Origin: Verrucomicrobia bacterium UBA1629
GTDB lineage: Bacteria > Verrucomicrobiota > Kiritimatiellia > RFP12 > UBA1067
DNA length: 33,138 nt
Direction of reading: 5' to 3'
Assembly (NCBI GenBank): GCA_002321305.1
Contig: DCMF01000108.1
Coordinates: 1 to 33,138 of the forward strand
The notes under the pieces are model-generated. The model was not told where the DNA came from, ran no database searches, and saw only the letters and a list, made by a program, of their open reading frames with translations. Shown here in pieces: positions 30,521-33,138 of the stretch; position 1 is the stretch's first letter, and every line of letters starts with the position of its first letter. The position numbers and the translations under genes were made by a program.

Positions 30521-31522
30521 TCAACTACGAGAATCGTTCCACCAGCGAACGCCTCGGCGAAACGCATTGACGCCAATCACCGGGACTGCGGCCGCCAACA
30601 GGAAGTCTACGGCACCAACCAGCGGGTGCGCCCACGGAATGACGCGATCAAGCGTCATCAGAACCAGAACATGATAGAGGAAAATCATCATCGACTCTCT
30701 CCCGACCGCCAAGAGCGCTTTCATGGCCAAACTGTCAAGGCAACGGGGTGATGGCGGAAGCGCACGAACAAGAAAGAAGACCGAGAGCGCGACCAGAAGC
30801 CAAAGGCCGCCGCTCGGATTCAAGTTGTAAAGGGCGAATCCAAATGTCCTGTTGAGTGAACAGATCAAGTTTCTCGCAGGCGCACAGCCAAGGACAAGAG
30901 AGAAGGCAAGTCCGGCAAGACCAACCCAGCATGACATGCGACGACTGGGCTGCGGCCACAGCGAAAACGCCATGCCCAAGGCATAGGCCAACAGAAAATA
31001 GCCACCGAAAAGGCACTTTCCGGCGCCATAGGCCTGCTCAAAGACAAGCGTATGGCGCGTCATCCAGTGCGCTGCCAGCGCAATAGCTATCAGGGCCAGC
31101 CATTGGCATCGACACAGGGAACGATACAGTATCGGAGAGATCGCAAGCAGCTGGACATAAAACGCCACAAAGTAAAAGGGGCCCACCGCATTAAACGAGA
31201 CGCACTCCCGGAGATAGTCCGACAGGGCGAACGACTGCGTGCCGACAACGTGGAAAACAAGGACCGCCACCAGATAAGCGCCCAGCAGGCATCGGATGCC
31301 ACGCCAAGGAACAGACGACAAAAGAGAATCGCCGACACGCCGCGCTTGCGTACGGCCCGCATTGTAGCCGCCGATCAGGACGAACAAGGCAACAGAGAAA
31401 TACGACCACGCCACACAAAGGGGGCGTCCGATACGCGGTTCAAAAAACGTGTGATCAACGAGAACCGCCAAGATGGCGATTCCCTTGACGAGGTCTATCC
31501 ACGGCTCTCTCTTCGTCGTCAC
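30521..31522 (-). CDS. Acyltransferase-3 family membrane protein (intact copy)
   Basis: The 333-aa polytopic protein has REPWIDLVKGIAILAVLVDH with the conserved His of helix 1, SVALFVLIGGYNAGR, VGPFYFVAFYVQLLAISPIL and SMMIFLYHVLVLM. It is a surface glycan O-acyltransferase by family. GTG 31522 is preferred because GGGAGG lies seven bases upstream and the conserved R-x-x-W-I-D-L-x-K-G motif begins soon after. The last 28 codons are duplicated at 27831-27930; the tail residues NDSRS replace KEGRT. Its 3' end is therefore a junction made when the ATPase/nuclease cassette arrived. Confidence 0.86.
   Translation of the reverse strand: MTTKREPWIDLVKGIAILAVLVDHTFFEPRIGRPLCVAWSYFSVALFVLIGGYNAGRTQARRVGDSLLSSVPWRGIRCLLGAYLVAVLVFHVVGTQSFALSDYLRECVSFNAVGPFYFVAFYVQLLAISPILYRSLCRCQWLALIAIALAAHWMTRHTLVFEQAYGAGKCLFGGYFLLAYALGMAFSLWPQPSRRMSCWVGLAGLAFSLVLGCAPARNLICSLNRTFGFALYNLNPSGGLWLLVALSVFFLVRALPPSPRCLDSLAMKALLAVGRESMMIFLYHVLVLMTLDRVIPWAHPLVGAVDFLLAAAVPVIGVNAFRRGVRWWNDSRS
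30537..30620. repeat. 84-bp direct repeat, right copy, at the 3' end of the intact acyltransferase gene
   Basis: Partner of 27847-27930 (80 of 84 identical). Similarity stops abruptly at 30537 on the cassette side and fades gradually into the acyltransferase gene beyond 30620. Confidence 0.9.
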
Positions 31523-31535
31523 GTTGAACCTCCCA

Positions 31536-31994
31536 TCAGACAGCGCACGCCGGATTTCCGACAACCGTTGCATGGGCCGGAACGTCGCGCACGACAACAG
31601 CCCCCGCGCCGACAATGGCGTTCTCGCCGATCGTGATGCCGGGGAGAATGACTGCACCCGCCCCAATGGACGCGCCGTCTCTCACGACAGTCGACAGCAG
31701 CGTGCGCCGTGCGTCATGTACGCCCGCACGGGGATAACGGTCATTGCAAAACGTCGCATTCGGTCCGATGAAGACATTGTTCCCGATTCGCAGGCCATCC
31801 CAGAGGAAAACGCCGCATTTCAGGCAGACATTGTCTCCAAGAACAACGTCATTCTCGATGAACGTGTGCGCACAGATGTTGCAATCCCGTCCTATCCGCG
31901 CGCCTGACAAGACCACGGCATATTGCCAGACACGGGTACCCTCGCCGATGTACGCACTTTGGACATCTGACAGCGGATGGATAAACGCGCTCAC
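31536..31994 (-). CDS. Hexapeptide-repeat acetyltransferase, QdtC/FdtC-like
   Basis: The 152-aa left-handed beta-helix protein begins SAFIHPLSDVQSAYIGEGTR, followed by VWQY, then IGRDCNICAHTFIENDVVLG, NVCLKCGVFLWDGLRIGNNV and FIGPNATFCNDRYPR. These match N-acetyltransferases acting on dTDP-3-amino-3,6-dideoxyhexoses. In the pathway it would acetylate the 3-amino sugar made from the QdtA product. GTG 31994 is supported by the GTGA overlap with the upstream qdtA-like stop codon. A different acyl-CoA donor or sugar is possible. Confidence 0.83.
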   Translation of the reverse strand: MSAFIHPLSDVQSAYIGEGTRVWQYAVVLSGARIGRDCNICAHTFIENDVVLGDNVCLKCGVFLWDGLRIGNNVFIGPNATFCNDRYPRAGVHDARRTLLSTVVRDGASIGAGAVILPGITIGENAIVGAGAVVVRDVPAHATVVGNPACAV

Positions 31995-32422
31995 GACGCA
32001 CCCCCTGTCCGGGCTTCGCGCACGAGCCGCAGGAAACTCGGATAGTCGCGCACATAGTCCGCTTCGTCGTAATGCTCGCTCGCCAGGACAAGGAGAACAG
32101 CGTCTTTCGAGAACTCCTTCATCTGATGCCAGACCATTCCTTCGATCAAAAGCCCCTTGTTCGGCCAATCGAGACGACAGGAGGACTTCGTGCCGTCTGG
32201 CATCTCGCACTCGATCGTGCAAGCCCCCGACACGCAAATCAGCATCTGGCGGGTCTTGTGGTGGGCGTGACTGCCGCGAACAGTCCCAGGCGTCGTGTCG
32301 AAAATGAAAAACGTCCGCCTGATCTCAAAGGGAACGAGATCCGTACACGCCTCCTGGACAATCAGGCGCCCACGTGCGTCCCCTTTCGTGGGGAACTCAA
32401 CCTTTCTGACATTTGCGAGCAT
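31991..32422 (-). CDS. QdtA/FdtA-like dTDP-4-keto-6-deoxyglucose ketoisomerase (WxcM-like cupin)
   Basis: The 143-aa cupin moves the keto group of dTDP-4-keto-6-deoxyglucose from C4 to C3, the branch point towards dTDP-Fuc3NAc or dTDP-Qui3NAc. It has GRLIVQEACTDLVPFEIRRT, TTPGTVRGSHAHHKTRQMLI with the active-site histidines, SGACTIE and EGMVWHQMKEFSKDAVLLVLASEHYDEADYVRDY, ending as the family does. AGGAGGG lies nine bases before ATG 32422. The expected DegT-type aminotransferase (QdtB/FdtB) is not in this window. It is the first gene of the polysaccharide operon as seen here. Confidence 0.88.
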   Translation of the reverse strand: MLANVRKVEFPTKGDARGRLIVQEACTDLVPFEIRRTFFIFDTTPGTVRGSHAHHKTRQMLICVSGACTIECEMPDGTKSSCRLDWPNKGLLIEGMVWHQMKEFSKDAVLLVLASEHYDEADYVRDYPSFLRLVREARTGGAS

Positions 32423-32459
32423 TACTTACACCCTCCTGTCCCCCTGATCGCCGCGACGA

Positions 32460-33138
32460 TCACGGCTTCACCTCTTCGAGGCGCACGAGGTCGCGGCCCC
32501 GGAACTCGTAGCAGATGAAGTGGACGGGCGTCCCGCCCGCGAGCGCGGCGAGGTTCGGGTCTGCCGCGTACGCCTTCAGCTGCGCCAGCGCCTCCGCGTG
32601 CCTCGCCGCGACCTCCGCGTCCGAGGCGTCCGCCCTGGAGTGCTTCATCTCGATCAGGTAGCTCTGCTCGGGGACGCACCCCTCCGGCAGCGTCCGGTCC
32701 GGGAACAGCGCGTAGTCCGAGTAGCCGCACGGGTGCGAGAGCTCCGGCTTCACCATGAACGCGCTCTTCATCGTCAGGTACGCCCGCAGGTAGCCGTTGA
32801 TCCGCGCCTCGCCGTGGAGCCCGTCGCGCGGCGAGCCGTTGTCGCGGTACTTCTCCGCGAGGTAGGTGAGGAAGTCGCGCCACTCGCCGTCCCACGCGAA
32901 GGCGTCGAACTTCTCCGTGAACTCCGCCGTGTCCACCGCGTTCGGCCGCTTCGCGTACTCCCCGCGCATGTAGTCGAAGACCTGCCGCCGTACGCACTCG
33001 TTCGGGATGCGGAACTGCAGGTTGCCGCGCCAGACCCGCGACATCGTGACGATGCCGTAGTAGTAGTAGAGCGACTTGAAGTTCTCCTCCTTGAGGATGC
33101 CCTCGATGGGGAAGCTCTCGACGAGCGGGAACGAGACC
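32460..33138 (-). CDS. AAA-ATPase-like/PDDEXK_9 family protein, C-terminal part (runs off the right edge)
   Basis: The frame is open to the window edge; at least 225 codons are seen. The N-terminal visible part SFPIEGILKEENFKSLYYYYGIVT followed by LQFRIPNECVRRQVFDYM is the hinge typical of DUF1703/PDDEXK_9 proteins, which carry an AAA-ATPase-like domain first. The nuclease-like domain follows with YSDYALFPD and SYLIEMKH, giving an intact D-xn-E-x-K, then EALAQLKAYA. The family is very abundant in gut anaerobes and suspected to act in defence or as mobile selfish genes, but its role is not settled. It is GC-rich like the left half of the window, so the low-GC polysaccharide segment ends between here and 32422. 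Confidence 0.85.
   Translation of the reverse strand, partial: VSFPLVESFPIEGILKEENFKSLYYYYGIVTMSRVWRGNLQFRIPNECVRRQVFDYMRGEYAKRPNAVDTAEFTEKFDAFAWDGEWRDFLTYLAEKYRDNGSPRDGLHGEARINGYLRAYLTMKSAFMVKPELSHPCGYSDYALFPDRTLPEGCVPEQSYLIEMKHSRADASDAEVAARHAEALAQLKAYAADPNLAALAGGTPVHFICYEFRGRDLVRLEEVKP

Noticed and set aside
32445..32462. Inverted repeat TGATCG-N6-CGATCA near the start of the polysaccharide operon as a terminator or operator
   Set aside because: The stem is only 6 bp with no T-run, and it overlaps the end of the PDDEXK_9 gene; too weak to call.

Overview
The window reads as a contig from a high-GC, Gram-negative-like anaerobe. The gene repertoire and the style of its intergenic repeats recall uncultured PVC-superphylum bacteria (Kiritimatiellota/Lentisphaerota type), but that is an inference from pattern and not a tested placement. 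There are no rRNA or tRNA genes and no CRISPR array. Coding density is very high: genes at 404-3950 are on the plus strand, and everything else, from 3947 to the right edge plus the gene cut by the left edge, is on the minus strand.

Layout. (1) 1-282: the N-terminal part of a Phd-type antitoxin, leaving the window on the left. (2) 404-3950, plus strand: an NtrB-like histidine kinase, an NtrC-like sigma54 activator with an altered GAFTGA loop, and a eukaryotic-type Ser/Thr kinase. (3) 3947-12186, minus strand: housekeeping and envelope genes (tsaE, a D-2-hydroxyacid dehydrogenase, a long-chain acyl-CoA synthetase, a TIM-barrel lipoprotein, a TrmJ-like tRNA methyltransferase, a small lipoprotein, cdsA and an MsbA-like ABC exporter). 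(4) 12200-32422, minus strand: a surface polysaccharide locus of about 20 kb. It holds a QdtA/FdtA ketoisomerase, a QdtC/FdtC-like acetyltransferase, two acyltransferase-3 proteins, an MBOAT plus AlgJ-like O-acetylation pair, a GtrB/GtrA pair, a Wzx-like flippase, a large DUF6056-like membrane protein and eight further glycosyltransferases. From 32422 down to 14885 almost every junction is a 4-base start/stop overlap or a gap of a few bases, so it looks like one long operon. GC is visibly lower between about 19.2 and 32.4 kb. (5) 32460-33138: the C-terminal part of an AAA-ATPase-like/PDDEXK_9 protein leaving the window on the right.

The most interesting locus is 27831-30620. A two-gene cassette interrupts the polysaccharide operon: an ABC/SMC-type ATPase of 447 aa and a 371-aa protein with a PD-(D/E)XK-like signature. 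It has its own extended -10 promoter and is bracketed by an 84-bp direct repeat with 80/84 identity. The repeat is the 3' end of the acyltransferase gene: one copy completes the intact gene at 30521-31522, and the other is a stranded fragment whose stop codon overlaps the start of the next glycosyltransferase. The cassette therefore appears to have entered at the end of a gene, bringing a replacement gene end with it. A nuclease-plus-ATPase pair in such a place is a good candidate for an undescribed genome-defence module.

A second theme is repeat elements that lie inside protein genes without breaking the frame. Candidates are a palindromic TCGAATAAT-type element in tsaE (an intergenic sister copy fills 5450-5548), an element with a GGGGTCTGTCCCC core in the dehydrogenase, a 110-bp palindrome in the ABC exporter, and heptamer arrays in the NtrC-like linker. 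A separate 9-mer family (AAACCTTCC) lies just upstream of two genes. A third theme is promoter architecture: TGnTATAAT-like extended -10 boxes lie so close to several start codons that the transcripts should be leaderless, and two of these boxes share bases with the stop codon of the gene before.
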